Shown piece after piece: positions 47,053-56,670 of a stretch of 64,000 nucleotides of DNA; positions within the stretch are counted from its first letter, which is position 1; every line of letters starts with the position of its first letter. The stretch spans positions 2,091,777 through 2,155,776 of the forward strand of contig NZ_CP019335.1 in the NCBI RefSeq assembly GCF_002813915.1. The letters are read 5' to 3'. The translations under genes were made by a program, and so were the position numbers. Below the pieces are notes generated by a model, which worked only from the letters and a program-made list of their open reading frames with translations, had not been told where the DNA came from and did not search any database. The DNA comes from Tenacibaculum sp. SZ-18. GTDB lineage: Bacteria; Bacteroidota; Bacteroidia; Flavobacteriales; Flavobacteriaceae.

Positions 47053-50025
47053 ATGGGGAATAAAAACTGGTTACAATACTACAAAAACAGCTTAACTGAT
47101 AGTGAAAATTTAGCTGTTGATATTGCAAAAATCAAGAATCTACAATATCAAAATAATTCTGATTTAAGCAATGCTTTTATCAATCCGAAACAGGCTGTTA
47201 CTATTATCGATGCTGAAGAAAGAAGAATTAATCGTATTCGTGGAATTTCACAAAAAGAAAATACTAATTGGCATAATATTGAGGAAACCAAAATTTTAAT
47301 TGCTCCTTTCCATTTAGAATATCAAACTGACAACACAAAATTCAAACAAAGAATAATTCACCCGTTTTGGATTTACGCAATTGTAAATAGATTAGGTCAA
47401 TTATCAACTCCAAAAGATTTATTCCCTTTGATTGTTCGTAATTATATGACGCCAATGGCTGATGTAAAAAATGACTTTATTTTCACTTCTACCGATACCG
47501 TAATTGACGCAAAAGAAATAGAAGTTCCAGAACCAGAATATGAAGATGAGAAAATTCCTTGGAACGAATATTGGAGTTATATTAATGAGGTTTTTTATAC
47601 TATAACTTTTAAAAATTTATACAACTATAAAACAGAAAGATATACGACACATCACGAACTCACATATTTTGCAGTTAGTTCTAAAATTTCTACAGCAAAA
47701 AGTATTCTTTTCTTATATGAAAATTTACTAGAAAACGAAGAAGATTTACCTTTACTATCAAAAATAATTAATCCTTCCAAAATAAATAAAAGAAATGCCA
47801 TTACAGACTACGATTTCCTAAATTACAATCACTTACATTTAGGTCAAATGTCTGATTATTTCCCATTATCGATAAGTCAACGTAAAACTCTTCTCTCACA
47901 TTTATCCGCCGAAGAAAGTTCTGTGACGGCAGTAAATGGACCTCCTGGAACTGGAAAAACAACATTATTACAAAGTTTAGTAGCCACAGAAGTTGTTCGA
48001 AGTGCAATTATTGGTGACGAAGCACCGATTGTTCTAGCCTGTTCAAACAATAATCAAGCAGTTACGAATATTATCGATAGCTTTATCAACTCAAAAAGTA
48101 GTTTGCCTGAACTTTCAGAGAGATGGATCTCAGATTTTAAAGGATACGCAACTTACTTACCTTCCAATGGAAAAAACGAAAAGTATTTGGGCGACATCAA
48201 TTTCTTGAAAGGAAACTTATTTAAACATGAAGGTACTTTATGTAATCTTGAAAACGAAGAATATTTAAATCATGCCGAATATTATTTTCTGACAAAATTC
48301 AATAATTACTTCAATAAACAAACTCAAGATCTTGAAGAAGCTATTGAACACATTCAAGATGAAATTGTAACCCTTGAAGAGCTTCTTATTGATAGTGTTG
48401 ACTATCCAAAAAATTATATAAAATCTATTAATTTCATTAATAATTCACTTTTTAAAAAGCAGGATTATATTGATAAAGATAATTTTAACATCACCAAATT
48501 AAATGAATGGAGAACAATTTTAACATCTTTAAAAGCGACTCATAAAAAACCTGACTTCCTTGAATTAATTAATAAACACTTCACAACATCAAACGAGGAA
48601 TTAGACAAAAACTCTCAATATACGTTCAAAATAAAAGATTCAATACTAGGTGATAAAACAAAGACAAATCAGTTAATTAAAGCACTTCTGAAACATTTAA
48701 ACATCGCTCTTCAAGCAAATTTAAAACTCAAAGACTGGCGAAGAAAAACAAACATTAGAAGTTTTCCAATTGTAAAAGAAGAGTATCTTTGGAAATCTGA
48801 ATTTGAGAAATTACATTCAAAGAACAACACACCGAGATTCTATTATGATGAAATCGATGTATCTATTCGACACAAAGCATTTTTATTAGCAACTCATTAC
48901 TGGGAAGGAAGATGGTTACTTGCAACAAGAAAAGTTTTAGAAGAAGATACAGAAAGAGGAACTGGTGAACAGGCTATTACTTTAAAATGGAAACGTAGAG
49001 CAATGTTAACTCCTTGTTTTGTAGCAACATTCTATACAGCTCCAAGTCATTTTTTGTATAGTCAATTTCAAGGGGAAAATGAAAATGGGAAACCACTTTT
49101 TCAATACTTCCCTTTATACAACTTTCTCGATTTATTAATCATTGATGAAGCGGGACAAGTAACACCTGAAGTTAGTATTCCTGTATTTGCCTTAGCTAAA
49201 AAAGCATTTGTCGTTGGAGATTTAAAACAAATAGAACCTATTTGGTCTATCCCTTCTCGAATTGATAAGGGGAATTTATTTAGCTTAAATATTATTGAAC
49301 ACGAGAAAGACATGGAATATTTAAAAGAAGCTGGGCTTTTAGCGTCTAACGGATGTATTATGAAAATAGCTCAAAATTCTTGTGAATACGAAACTCCAAT
49401 TGAAGATAAAAAAGAACAAGGATTAATATTATTGGAACATCGAAGGTGTAATGATGAAATCATAAATTTTTGTAATGAACTTGCATACAATGGTATTTTA
49501 AAACCTATGAAAGGAATAGCAAGAGAAGATCAAGCATTTCCTTCTATGATGGCCTATCATATTGAAGGTGTGAGCGAACGAAAATATAATAGTCGCCAGA
49601 ATATTAAGGAAGTAAAAGCAATCATTACTTGGTTACAACAAAATAAAGAGACAATTCAAAATGCCTATGGTATTGAAAAAATTGAATCTATATTAGGAAT
49701 TATTACTCCATTTGCAAGTCAAAAAGGAGAAATTTCTAAAGCCTTAATAGAAGCTGGATTTAAAGTAAATGATATAAAACTAGGAACTGTACACGCGTTA
49801 CAAGGTGCCGAGAGAAGTATCATTTTATTCAGTTCAGTTTACACTAATGAAGACGAAGGAACGATGTTCTTCGAAAAAGATAACAAGCCCAACATGTTAA
49901 ATGTATCCGTTTCTAGAGCTAAAGACAGTTTTATTTTATTTGGAGACACAAGAATTTTTGATGAAACACAAAACACACCATCAGGTGTTTTGAGAAAACA
50001 TTTAAATATTTACGAAATGGCATAA
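47053..50025 (+). CDS. Large SF1 (UPF1/DNA2-like) helicase
   Basis: The 990-residue protein has the Walker A motif NGPPGTGKTTLLQSL near residue 295. An inserted domain of about 380 residues separates it from motif II IIDEAGQ near residue 697 and GDLKQIEP. Later motifs are HRRCNDEI, GIITPFASQKGEIS and, near 920-960, HALQGAERSIILFSS and NVSVSRAKDSFILFGD. The N-terminal 290 residues have no recognised domain. Proteins of this type act on RNA or DNA and sometimes occur in defence loci; here the neighbours are ordinary. It is transcribed alone with a strong terminator and a weak promoter. Confidence 0.82.
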   Translation: MGNKNWLQYYKNSLTDSENLAVDIAKIKNLQYQNNSDLSNAFINPKQAVTIIDAEERRINRIRGISQKENTNWHNIEETKILIAPFHLEYQTDNTKFKQRIIHPFWIYAIVNRLGQLSTPKDLFPLIVRNYMTPMADVKNDFIFTSTDTVIDAKEIEVPEPEYEDEKIPWNEYWSYINEVFYTITFKNLYNYKTERYTTHHELTYFAVSSKISTAKSILFLYENLLENEEDLPLLSKIINPSKINKRNAITDYDFLNYNHLHLGQMSDYFPLSISQRKTLLSHLSAEESSVTAVNGPPGTGKTTLLQSLVATEVVRSAIIGDEAPIVLACSNNNQAVTNIIDSFINSKSSLPELSERWISDFKGYATYLPSNGKNEKYLGDINFLKGNLFKHEGTLCNLENEEYLNHAEYYFLTKFNNYFNKQTQDLEEAIEHIQDEIVTLEELLIDSVDYPKNYIKSINFINNSLFKKQDYIDKDNFNITKLNEWRTILTSLKATHKKPDFLELINKHFTTSNEELDKNSQYTFKIKDSILGDKTKTNQLIKALLKHLNIALQANLKLKDWRRKTNIRSFPIVKEEYLWKSEFEKLHSKNNTPRFYYDEIDVSIRHKAFLLATHYWEGRWLLATRKVLEEDTERGTGEQAITLKWKRRAMLTPCFVATFYTAPSHFLYSQFQGENENGKPLFQYFPLYNFLDLLIIDEAGQVTPEVSIPVFALAKKAFVVGDLKQIEPIWSIPSRIDKGNLFSLNIIEHEKDMEYLKEAGLLASNGCIMKIAQNSCEYETPIEDKKEQGLILLEHRRCNDEIINFCNELAYNGILKPMKGIAREDQAFPSMMAYHIEGVSERKYNSRQNIKEVKAIITWLQQNKETIQNAYGIEKIESILGIITPFASQKGEISKALIEAGFKVNDIKLGTVHALQGAERSIILFSSVYTNEDEGTMFFEKDNKPNMLNVSVSRAKDSFILFGDTRIFDETQNTPSGVLRKHLNIYEMA

Positions 50026-50054
50026 AAAAACCTCACAAATTGTGAGGTTTTTTT
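50026..50054. terminator. Bidirectional hairpin terminator
   Basis: AAAAACCTCACAA and its complement form a stem of about 13 bp with T-runs on both strands, between the convergent helicase and rocD genes. Confidence 0.85.
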
Positions 50055-50067
50055 TCAGTTGAATCTT

Positions 50068-51309
50068 TTATTTATCGAACTCCATAATTGTTTTCTTAAT
50101 GATAGAAATACAATCCCTTAACTCATCTTCATTCATTACTAGCGGTGGAGCAAATCTGATGATATTACCATGAGTTGGTTTTGCTAATAAACCGTTATCA
50201 CGTAACTTCATACAAATGTTCCATGCTGTATCACTATCTTCTGTATCATTAATTACAATTGCATTTAATAATCCTTTACCACGAACTAAGTTTACTAGTT
50301 CTGTTTCATCAACTAGCTTACTCATCTCATCTCTGAAAATTTGTCCTAATCGCTCAGCGTTTTCCGCTAACTTTTCGTCAACAGCAACTTCTAATGCTGC
50401 CATTGCAACTTTACAAGCTAATGGGTTTCCTCCAAATGTAGATCCATGTTCTCCAGGCTTTATGGTCATCATAATTTCATCATCTGCTAAAGCAGCTGAA
50501 ACTGGGAAAACTCCCCCAGATAAAGCCTTACCTAAAATTAAAATATCTGGTTTAACATCTTCATGTTGACAACAGAATAATTTACCAGTTCTTGAAATAC
50601 CTGTTTGAACTTCGTCTGCAATAAACAATACATTCTTTGTCTTACATAACTCATAAGCTTTTTTCAAATACCCTTCATCTGGCACCATTACTCCAGCTTC
50701 TCCCTGAATTGGCTCTACCATAAATCCAGCAACATTTGGATCCTCTAAAGCTTTTTCTAAAGCTTCTAAATCATTGTACTTTACAATTTCGAATCCAGGT
50801 AAATAAGGCCCATAATCATTGTAAGCACTTGGATCTGTAGAAGATGATACAGCAGCTAAAGTTCTTCCCCAGAAATTATTTTCTGCGAATAATATCTTTG
50901 CTTTATTCTCTTCAATTCCTTTTACTTTATATGCCCATTTTCTACATAGTTTTAAAGCTGTTTCTCCTCCTTCAACTCCTGTATTCATTGGTAAAACTTT
51001 ATCGTAACCAAATAAAGTTGTAATGTATTTTTCATACTGACCTAAAACATCATTATGAAATGCTCTCGAAGTAAGAGTTAATACTTCAGATTGATCCACC
51101 AGAGCTTTAATAATCTTTGGGTGACAATGTCCTTGATTTATCGCAGAGTATGCCGATAGGAAATCGTAATATTTCTTTCCTTCTACATCCCAAACATAAA
51201 CTCCTTCACCTTTACTTAATACAACTGGTAACGGATGGTAGTTATGGGCACCATACTTGTTTTCTAAATCGATTGCTTGCTGTGACGTTAATTTTCCTAA
51301 AACAGCCAT
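50068..51309 (-). CDS. rocD: Ornithine--oxo-acid transaminase
   Basis: It converts ornithine and 2-oxoglutarate to glutamate semialdehyde and glutamate. The 413-residue class III aminotransferase has [34 protein letters not shown], the PLP lysine region [15 protein letters not shown], and [14 protein letters not shown]. These segments are strongly rocD-like, not acetylornithine aminotransferase. It lies 141 bp after DUF6768; the GC-richer segment between them may be a structured leader. Confidence 0.93.
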   Translation of the reverse strand: MAVLGKLTSQQAIDLENKYGAHNYHPLPVVLSKGEGVYVWDVEGKKYYDFLSAYSAINQGHCHPKIIKALVDQSEVLTLTSRAFHNDVLGQYEKYITTLFGYDKVLPMNTGVEGGETALKLCRKWAYKVKGIEENKAKILFAENNFWGRTLAAVSSSTDPSAYNDYGPYLPGFEIVKYNDLEALEKALEDPNVAGFMVEPIQGEAGVMVPDEGYLKKAYELCKTKNVLFIADEVQTGISRTGKLFCCQHEDVKPDILILGKALSGGVFPVSAALADDEIMMTIKPGEHGSTFGGNPLACKVAMAALEVAVDEKLAENAERLGQIFRDEMSKLVDETELVNLVRGKGLLNAIVINDTEDSDTAWNICMKLRDNGLLAKPTHGNIIRFAPPLVMNEDELRDCISIIKKTIMEFDK

Positions 51310-51350
51310 TTCCTTAATTTTTTAAAAATTCATAAAATAACCATTCCTAC

Positions 51351-51420
51351 TGTACCTTTATTCTTTCGAAGAGCTCCGAAAAAGCAGCGTGGGAGAGAAA
51401 TCATCCCTAGAGAGGTGCAA
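51351..51420. other. GC-richer, foldable segment before rocD
   Basis: In AT-rich surroundings this stretch contains a 7-bp outer stem with one G-T pair on the plus strand (51351-51357 with 51413-51419). Two smaller hairpins lie inside (64-68/77-81 and 91-94/104-107 of 513xx-514xx). It could be a leader or small RNA on either strand. I recognise no known riboswitch. Confidence 0.3.
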
Positions 51421-51450
51421 TTTATTAAATATTAATTCCGCCGTAAAATG

Positions 51451-51834
51451 TTACTCAGATAATTTTCCCGACAAAGAAGAAACTTGCAATTCTAAACGTT
51501 TTATCTCTCTTAATAATGCCATTTTATCCATTTGCATCCAAGTATAAAATTTCAGCATTGAAGAAGCCATTATGCTTAAAGAACCAAATACTCCCCAACG
51601 AATTAAATCATTGGTCTCTGTCGCGTTAAAAAACTGAATTGCACAGTATACGAATACTCCAAACCAAAGTAGCTGAACAATTGCTATTAACATAGTAACC
51701 CAACTATTTTTCCCTTTAAATATACCAAACATCATTTGCCACATGTTTTGCTCATCAAGTTCATCGTAAAATCTTGCTTCTTCTTTAGTTAATGTTTCTT
51801 TTATTAACTCATCTAAATCTTTAAATTCTTCCAT
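51451..51834 (-). CDS. DUF6768-like membrane protein paired with ECF sigma factor
   Basis: The 127-residue protein has two transmembrane helices (WVTMLIAIVQLLWFGVFVYCAI and IRWGVFGSLSIMASSMLKF) and a C-terminal helix rich in Lys/Arg/Leu. It overlaps the sigma gene by 14 bp and is translated after it. This arrangement is typical for a membrane-bound anti-sigma partner, although no zinc-type anti-sigma motif is present. The role as anti-sigma is inferred from position. Confidence 0.7.
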   Translation of the reverse strand: MEEFKDLDELIKETLTKEEARFYDELDEQNMWQMMFGIFKGKNSWVTMLIAIVQLLWFGVFVYCAIQFFNATETNDLIRWGVFGSLSIMASSMLKFYTWMQMDKMALLREIKRLELQVSSLSGKLSE

Positions 51835-52384
51835 TTTTTCTATATTTTAATATTACTTTTTTCAACTGTTCTCTGGCATGAAATAATCTTGACTTTGTAG
51901 TACCGACAGATATTCCTAATGTATTTCCTATTTCTTTTAACGAGTAACTTTCAACATAAAACAACTGTAATACTTGCTGATGATCGCTACTTAACTTTTG
52001 TATTTCTTGAAGAAGAATTCGTTTTATTTCTTCTCTATCACCTTCTGTTTCATCTTGATTATTCGACACAAGTGCTTGGTACTCAATTTTTCTTTTTTGC
52101 TCTCGTTCTTGCGCTCTCAAAAAATCAATTGCTCTTCTGGTTACAATACTAATTGCCCAACTTTTAAACTTCATTGGATCTTTCAAATCTTCAAGTTTAT
52201 TGTAAATAATCGTCCAACTTTCTTGGGCAATGTCTTTAGCTACATCCCTATCCTTTACATAAAAACATGCAAGTTTACAAAACCCTACATGCCAACGTTT
52301 TACTAATACTATAAATGCAGAAGACTTACCAGACTGATAGTCTAAAATCAATTTTGTATCTATTTCTTTATCCTTGTTTTTCAT
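51821..52384 (-). CDS. ECF-type RNA polymerase sigma factor
   Basis: The 187-residue protein has sigma-70 region 2 (FYVKDRDVAKDIAQESWTII, KFKSWAISIVTRRAIDFLR) and region 4 (LSSDHQQVLQLFYVESYSLKEIGNTLGISVGTTKSRLFHA). No region 1 or 3 is present, so it belongs to the extracytoplasmic-function class. The overlapping downstream membrane protein is a probable controller. A GAACC/CGTC pair at 52405-52428 may be its autoregulated promoter. Its signal is unknown. Confidence 0.93.
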   Translation of the reverse strand: MKNKDKEIDTKLILDYQSGKSSAFIVLVKRWHVGFCKLACFYVKDRDVAKDIAQESWTIIYNKLEDLKDPMKFKSWAISIVTRRAIDFLRAQEREQKRKIEYQALVSNNQDETEGDREEIKRILLQEIQKLSSDHQQVLQLFYVESYSLKEIGNTLGISVGTTKSRLFHAREQLKKVILKYRKNGRI

Positions 52385-52404
52385 TAATTAGAATTCATAG
52401 TATG

Positions 52405-52428
52405 GACGATGAAAAAATAAAAAGGTTC
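52405..52428 (-). promoter_or_regulatory. Candidate ECF-type promoter of the sigma gene
   Basis: On the minus strand GAACC (-35-like, 52424-52428) and CGTC (-10-like, 52405-52408) are 15 bp apart, about 20 bp before the sigma ATG. This differs from the housekeeping TTG/TAnnTTTG form used elsewhere in the window. Confidence 0.4.
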
Positions 52429-52489
52429 AAATCTTTTTAAAATTACTTTTTAAAATTCAAAATAAACGATTCAAACTGCTAAGTTTTAC

Positions 52490-52497
52490 TAATTTTG
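52490..52497 (+). promoter_or_regulatory. -7 element of rlmD
   Basis: TAATTTTG matches TAnnTTTG, 21 bp before the ATG. The upstream TTG is weak. Confidence 0.5.
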
Positions 52498-52518
52498 CAG
52501 TCCTTAAAATTATTATAG

Positions 52519-53970
52519 ATGCCAAGAAGAGAACGCAATAAATTTGTTAAACGAGGAGAAGTAATTGAGTTACTAATTGAAGATTATGCTTTTGGTGGAA
52601 AAGGTATCGGGAAAATAAGATCAGAACTAGGAGAGTTTGTAGTTTTTGTTCCAAATACATTACCAGGTCAATTAGTTAAAGCCAGAGTTGCAAAATCTCA
52701 AAAGAAATACGCAGAATGCAAATTAATTGAAGTTCTTAAATCATCTGAAGATGAAGTTGCCATGGATTATCAAGAAATTCCTGGTGCACCGTATATAAAA
52801 CTTCCAGTAGAAAAGCAGCATAATTATAAACACACAAGTACTTTAGATTTATTTAAAAGAATCGGTAAAGTTGCTAATATTGAAGATTTATTTGATGAGT
52901 TTGTAAGTTCTCCAAACTTATTTCATTATAGAAATAAAATGGAATATAGTTTCTCTGCAATTGGTTTTGATAGAGAGAAAAATACTGATGTAGATGAATT
53001 TACACTTGGTTTTAAAAAACGTGGTGTTTGGTGGATGGGTGTAAATCTTGAAAAAGATTCTGGTTTATTTGATAAAGCTGTTGAGGACAATATCAAAAAT
53101 ATAAAAACCTACTGTAAGGAAACAGGATTAGCTCCATGGCATGGACCTAGAAAAGAAGGTTTTTTCAGATACTTTGTAGTTAGAAAATCATACAAGACAA
53201 ATAAATTATTATTTAATTTAGTTACTACTTCAGGAGATTTAGACAAATTTAACTTGGATAAGTTCGCGCATTATTTAACTAAACTATTTGGTGATCGTGT
53301 AGCTGGATTATTGCATTCTATAAATGATGAAACGGGAGATAGAACAATCGCGACTTCAGGCAGTATTCAATTAGTGTATGGGAAAGATAAGATTGTAGAG
53401 GAATTATTAGGATTGAATTTTGAGATCAGCATGAAAAGCTTCTTTCAAACTAATCCTAAATCCGCAGAAAAACTATACTCTAAAGTAATTGAATATGCTT
53501 TAGAAAATAAAGATGCAATTGATAATACTGTTGTGATGGATTTATTCTGTGGAACAGGAACTATTGGTCAAATATTAGCTTCCAAAGGAAGTAACACAAA
53601 AATAATTGGAGTTGATATTGTAGCTTCTGCTATTGCTGACGCAAAGAAAAATGCCAAAAGAAACAACATAGAAGGTGTTGAGTTTTATGCTGCTGATGTT
53701 GGTAAGTTCTTATTCGAGCATCCTGAATTTAAAAATAAAATCAGAACAATAATTTTAGATCCAGCAAGAGCTGGAATTGCTCCAAAAACACTTAAAAAAA
53801 TCATAAATCTAAATGCGGATAGAATGGTTTATGTATCTTGTAACCCAGCAACTCAAGCAAGAGATACAGAGCAATTAATTGAAGCAGGATATAACTTGAA
53901 AAAGATTAGTATGGTCGATCAATTTCCACATACTTCTCATATTGAAACTGTAGTATTGTTTGAAAAATAA
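52519..53970 (+). CDS. rlmD: 23S rRNA (uracil-5-)-methyltransferase RlmD
   Basis: The 483-residue protein has an N-terminal TRAM domain (RGEVIELLIEDYAFGGKGIG), an RumA-type central part, and a C-terminal Rossmann domain. The SAM motif is DLFCGTGTIGQIL; the catalytic segments are DPARAGIAPK and the cysteine in MVYVSCNPATQARD. The usual four-cysteine iron-sulfur cluster at the N-terminus was not seen, so it belongs to the cluster-free type. Target U1939 (RlmD) is assumed; RlmC or TrmA-like specificity is not excluded. Confidence 0.9.
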   Translation: MPRRERNKFVKRGEVIELLIEDYAFGGKGIGKIRSELGEFVVFVPNTLPGQLVKARVAKSQKKYAECKLIEVLKSSEDEVAMDYQEIPGAPYIKLPVEKQHNYKHTSTLDLFKRIGKVANIEDLFDEFVSSPNLFHYRNKMEYSFSAIGFDREKNTDVDEFTLGFKKRGVWWMGVNLEKDSGLFDKAVEDNIKNIKTYCKETGLAPWHGPRKEGFFRYFVVRKSYKTNKLLFNLVTTSGDLDKFNLDKFAHYLTKLFGDRVAGLLHSINDETGDRTIATSGSIQLVYGKDKIVEELLGLNFEISMKSFFQTNPKSAEKLYSKVIEYALENKDAIDNTVVMDLFCGTGTIGQILASKGSNTKIIGVDIVASAIADAKKNAKRNNIEGVEFYAADVGKFLFEHPEFKNKIRTIILDPARAGIAPKTLKKIINLNADRMVYVSCNPATQARDTEQLIEAGYNLKKISMVDQFPHTSHIETVVLFEK

Positions 53971-53976
53971 ATTTAC

Positions 53977-54462
53977 ATGAAAATTCTAAAGCAGCTATTT
54001 TTTTTTAGCATTATTACGTTCACAATTTCAGCTTGTGATACTGATGATTTTTGTGAAATTAGTTCACCCACGCCTAACTTAATTCTTCGTTTTTACGATA
54101 AGGATGTGAATGATGATCTAAAAATTGTGCAAAGGCTCTCTATAATAGCTAATGGAAAAACAGATAGTTTGTATACTAATAGATCTGTTGATAGTATTTC
54201 CATTCCTCTAAATACCAATGTAACTGAAACAATTTACACCTTTAAAAGAAATGAATCTGATGGAAATTTAATTGGAAATGAAACTGCCACATTAACTATT
54301 AGATATACTCCAGAAGAAGAATACCTATCAAGATCATGTGGGTTTAGATTTATTTTTAACAACTTAACATTCGAAAAAACAGGTTGGATTGATGGGCTAT
54401 CAGTAACAACTTTAGAAACAATAAACTCACAAGAAAATGCGCACGTCAACATTTTTCATTAG
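53977..54462 (+). CDS. DUF6452 lipoprotein
   Basis: The 161-residue protein has a lipobox (TFTISAC, Cys20), a cysteine just after (CDTDDFC), and Ig-like strands (LILRFYDKDVNDDL, ATLTIRYTPEEE, CGFRFIFNNLTF). This combination is characteristic of DUF6452 proteins of Flavobacteriia. It overlaps the next gene by 26 bp, and the pair is commonly found downstream of rlmD. Function unknown. Confidence 0.78.
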   Translation: MKILKQLFFFSIITFTISACDTDDFCEISSPTPNLILRFYDKDVNDDLKIVQRLSIIANGKTDSLYTNRSVDSISIPLNTNVTETIYTFKRNESDGNLIGNETATLTIRYTPEEEYLSRSCGFRFIFNNLTFEKTGWIDGLSVTTLETINSQENAHVNIFH

Positions 54463-55162
54463 CATCTGTTTAGTTCTTTGTTTTAACTTGTTAAACGCAC
54501 AAAACATAGGAATCAACAAGGAACAACCTAAAGATACTGTAGTATACAAAACAGGTTATGGTTTAAGGCTTGGTGTCGATCTAAGTAAAGCTAGTCTCAG
54601 CTTTTTCGACAAAAGTTATAATGGACTTGAAATAGTAGGAGATTATCGAATTTCAAGCAGATGGTATTTAGCTGCAGAAATCGGTTACGAAGAAGAAATT
54701 ACTTTTGAAGATTTTACCACCTCTTCCGCCAAAGGAAATTATATTCGAGTTGGAGCTAATTACAACACCTACAATAACTGGTTAGATATGAATAATGAAA
54801 TTTATGTTGGAGGAAGATATGGAGTCGCATTATTCGATCATACTTTGCGAAGTTACAATCCAAATGTAACTACGGGAGATGTGAATGTTCCAATTTACTT
54901 TCCTAGTACACCGGTTAATACACCAGTAACTGAGACAGGACTAACTGCACAATGGTTAGAATTTGTTTTTGGAATTAAAGTAGAAACGTTTAAAAATTTA
55001 TTTATAGGATTTAGTGGATCATTTAAAATCGCTACTGCAATAGAAGATCAAATTGGTTTTAAAACTTTATATGCACCAGGATTTAATGATATATTAAATA
55101 GTAGCACAGGTTTTGGTTACAATTATACTTTGACCTACTTGATTCCTTTTGTTAATAAATAA
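54437..55162 (+). CDS. DUF6048 outer-membrane beta-barrel protein
   Basis: The 241-residue protein has a signal peptide (RTSTFFISICLVLCFNLLNAQ) and amphipathic beta strands (YGLRLGVDLSKASL, RWYLAAEIGYEEE, GNYIRVGANYNTY, EFVFGIKVETFKNLFIGFSGSF) ending in GYNYTLTYLIPF. It fits the DUF6048 family, coupled to DUF6452. Probably an outer-membrane barrel; its ligand is unknown. Confidence 0.8.
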   Translation: MRTSTFFISICLVLCFNLLNAQNIGINKEQPKDTVVYKTGYGLRLGVDLSKASLSFFDKSYNGLEIVGDYRISSRWYLAAEIGYEEEITFEDFTTSSAKGNYIRVGANYNTYNNWLDMNNEIYVGGRYGVALFDHTLRSYNPNVTTGDVNVPIYFPSTPVNTPVTETGLTAQWLEFVFGIKVETFKNLFIGFSGSFKIATAIEDQIGFKTLYAPGFNDILNSSTGFGYNYTLTYLIPFVNK

Positions 55163-55223
55163 TTCACGAGCATACCTCCTATTTTACTACCTTTACATTA
55201 AGTAACAAACAAACTTATTAACA

Positions 55224-56171
55224 ATGGATAGAATACCTAGCGTTGATTTGAGAGACTTTTTGTCTGGAGATGAAAGTAGAAAGCAAAAATTTATTAGTGA
55301 AATTGGTCATGCATACGAAACTATAGGTTTCGTTGCTCTAAAAGGACACTTTTTAGATAATGAGCTGGTAGATAATTTGTATGAACAAATAAAGAAGTTT
55401 TTTGAACTGCCTGTAGAAACTAAACAGAAATACGAAATTCCAGGAATTGGAGGTCAGCGAGGTTATGTTTCTTTTGGTAAAGAGAGTGCTAAAGGGAAAA
55501 AAGAAGGAGATTTAAAAGAATTTTGGCATTTCGGACAATATGTTGAAAACAACCCAAAATTAGAAGAAGAATATCCAGAAAATGTTACCGTAGAAGAACT
55601 TCCTGAATTTAATGATGTTGGGAAACAGACTTATAAAATGTTAGAGAAAACTGCAAAATTTGTACTACGTTCTTTAGCATTACACTTAGGTTTAGAAGAA
55701 ACCTATTTTGATCAATATATATTTAATGGTAATAGTATTTTAAGACCAATACATTACCCTCCTATTCACGAAGAACCAAAAGGGGCCGTTAGAGCAGCTG
55801 CACATGGTGATATTAACTTAATTACTTTATTAATGGGAGCTCATGGTAAAGGATTACAAGTTCAAAATCATGAAGGAGAATGGATTGATGCTATCGCAGA
55901 ACCAGATGAATTAATGATTAATGTTGGAGATATGTTATCAAGACATAGTAACAATAAATTGAAATCTACTATTCATAGAGTTGTGAATCCACCAAAAGAG
56001 TTATGGGGAACTTCTCGTTACTCAATTCCTTTCTTTATGCATCCAATTTCTGAAATGAAATTAGACGTATTAGATAAATGTATTGATGCTGACAACCCGA
56101 AACAGTTTGAAGATATTACAGCTGGTGACTTTTTAAACGAACGCTTAAGAGAATTAGGATTAATAAAGTAA
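55224..56171 (+). CDS. Fe(II)/2-oxoglutarate-type dioxygenase (isopenicillin N synthase family)
   Basis: The 315-residue protein has an N-terminal DIOX_N region (IPSVDLRDFLSGD, AYETIGFVALKGH) and a C-terminal double-stranded beta-helix. The metal triad is H-x-D in AAHGDINLITLLMG and H in STIHRVVNP. A 2-oxoglutarate-anchoring R-x-S follows in SRYSIPFF. Members oxidise small molecules; plant flavonoid and bacterial IPNS enzymes are in the same superfamily, so the substrate cannot be told. SUI1-like follows 2 bp later. Confidence 0.9.
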   Translation: MDRIPSVDLRDFLSGDESRKQKFISEIGHAYETIGFVALKGHFLDNELVDNLYEQIKKFFELPVETKQKYEIPGIGGQRGYVSFGKESAKGKKEGDLKEFWHFGQYVENNPKLEEEYPENVTVEELPEFNDVGKQTYKMLEKTAKFVLRSLALHLGLEETYFDQYIFNGNSILRPIHYPPIHEEPKGAVRAAAHGDINLITLLMGAHGKGLQVQNHEGEWIDAIAEPDELMINVGDMLSRHSNNKLKSTIHRVVNPPKELWGTSRYSIPFFMHPISEMKLDVLDKCIDADNPKQFEDITAGDFLNERLRELGLIK

Positions 56172-56173
56172 TT

Positions 56174-56497
56174 ATGGATTTGCAAGATCAACTTAAAAAC
56201 CTTTTTCCTGATCATCAATTTGAGGAACCAAAAGCAGAAGAAAAATCTGATGTCTGGTTACAAGATGAACCTTTACTTTGTAAATATGAAAAACGTAAAG
56301 GAAAACCGACAACGGTAATAGAAGGTTATAATGGAGCTACTTCGGACTTTAAAAAAATAGCTAAAGAAATAAAGACAAAACTTTCTGTTGGTGGTAGTTT
56401 TAAGGATGATACTATTATAATTCAAGGTGATTATCGCAATAAAATCATGGAAATTCTTAAAGAAAGAGGATTTAAGGTTAAAAGAGTTGGTGGATAA
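56174..56497 (+). CDS. SUI1/YciH-like translation initiation factor
   Basis: The 107-residue protein has the SUI1/eIF1 fold: KYEKRKGKPTTVIEGYNGATSDFKKIAKEIKTKLSVGGSFKDD (in parts) and IIIQGDYRNKIMEILKERGFKVKRVGG. The glycine-rich turn SVGGSFKDD and final strand match the family. Bacterial members may influence start-codon selection under stress, but this is not established in Bacteroidota. It is directly after the dioxygenase. Confidence 0.9.
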   Translation: MDLQDQLKNLFPDHQFEEPKAEEKSDVWLQDEPLLCKYEKRKGKPTTVIEGYNGATSDFKKIAKEIKTKLSVGGSFKDDTIIIQGDYRNKIMEILKERGFKVKRVGG

Positions 56498-56604
56498 ATA
56501 TTTAAACTATTTAATACTTTAAAGAAATTACCTTACGGCTATTTTAAAAAAATCACTTTTTTAACAAAAAGTTTACCAAAATAATAAAAGTTAAACACAA
56601 ACAA

Positions 56605-56634
56605 AACAATATTCTCAAGAGTATTGTTTTTTTT
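56605..56634 (+). terminator. Terminator after the SUI1-like gene
   Basis: A stem of about 10 bp with a two-base bulge (AACAATA at 56605-56611, TATTGTT at 56622-56628) is followed by T residues. Confidence 0.65.
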
Positions 56635-56670
56635 ATTAATATTGATAAATCATTTTTTAAGTCCCTATAA

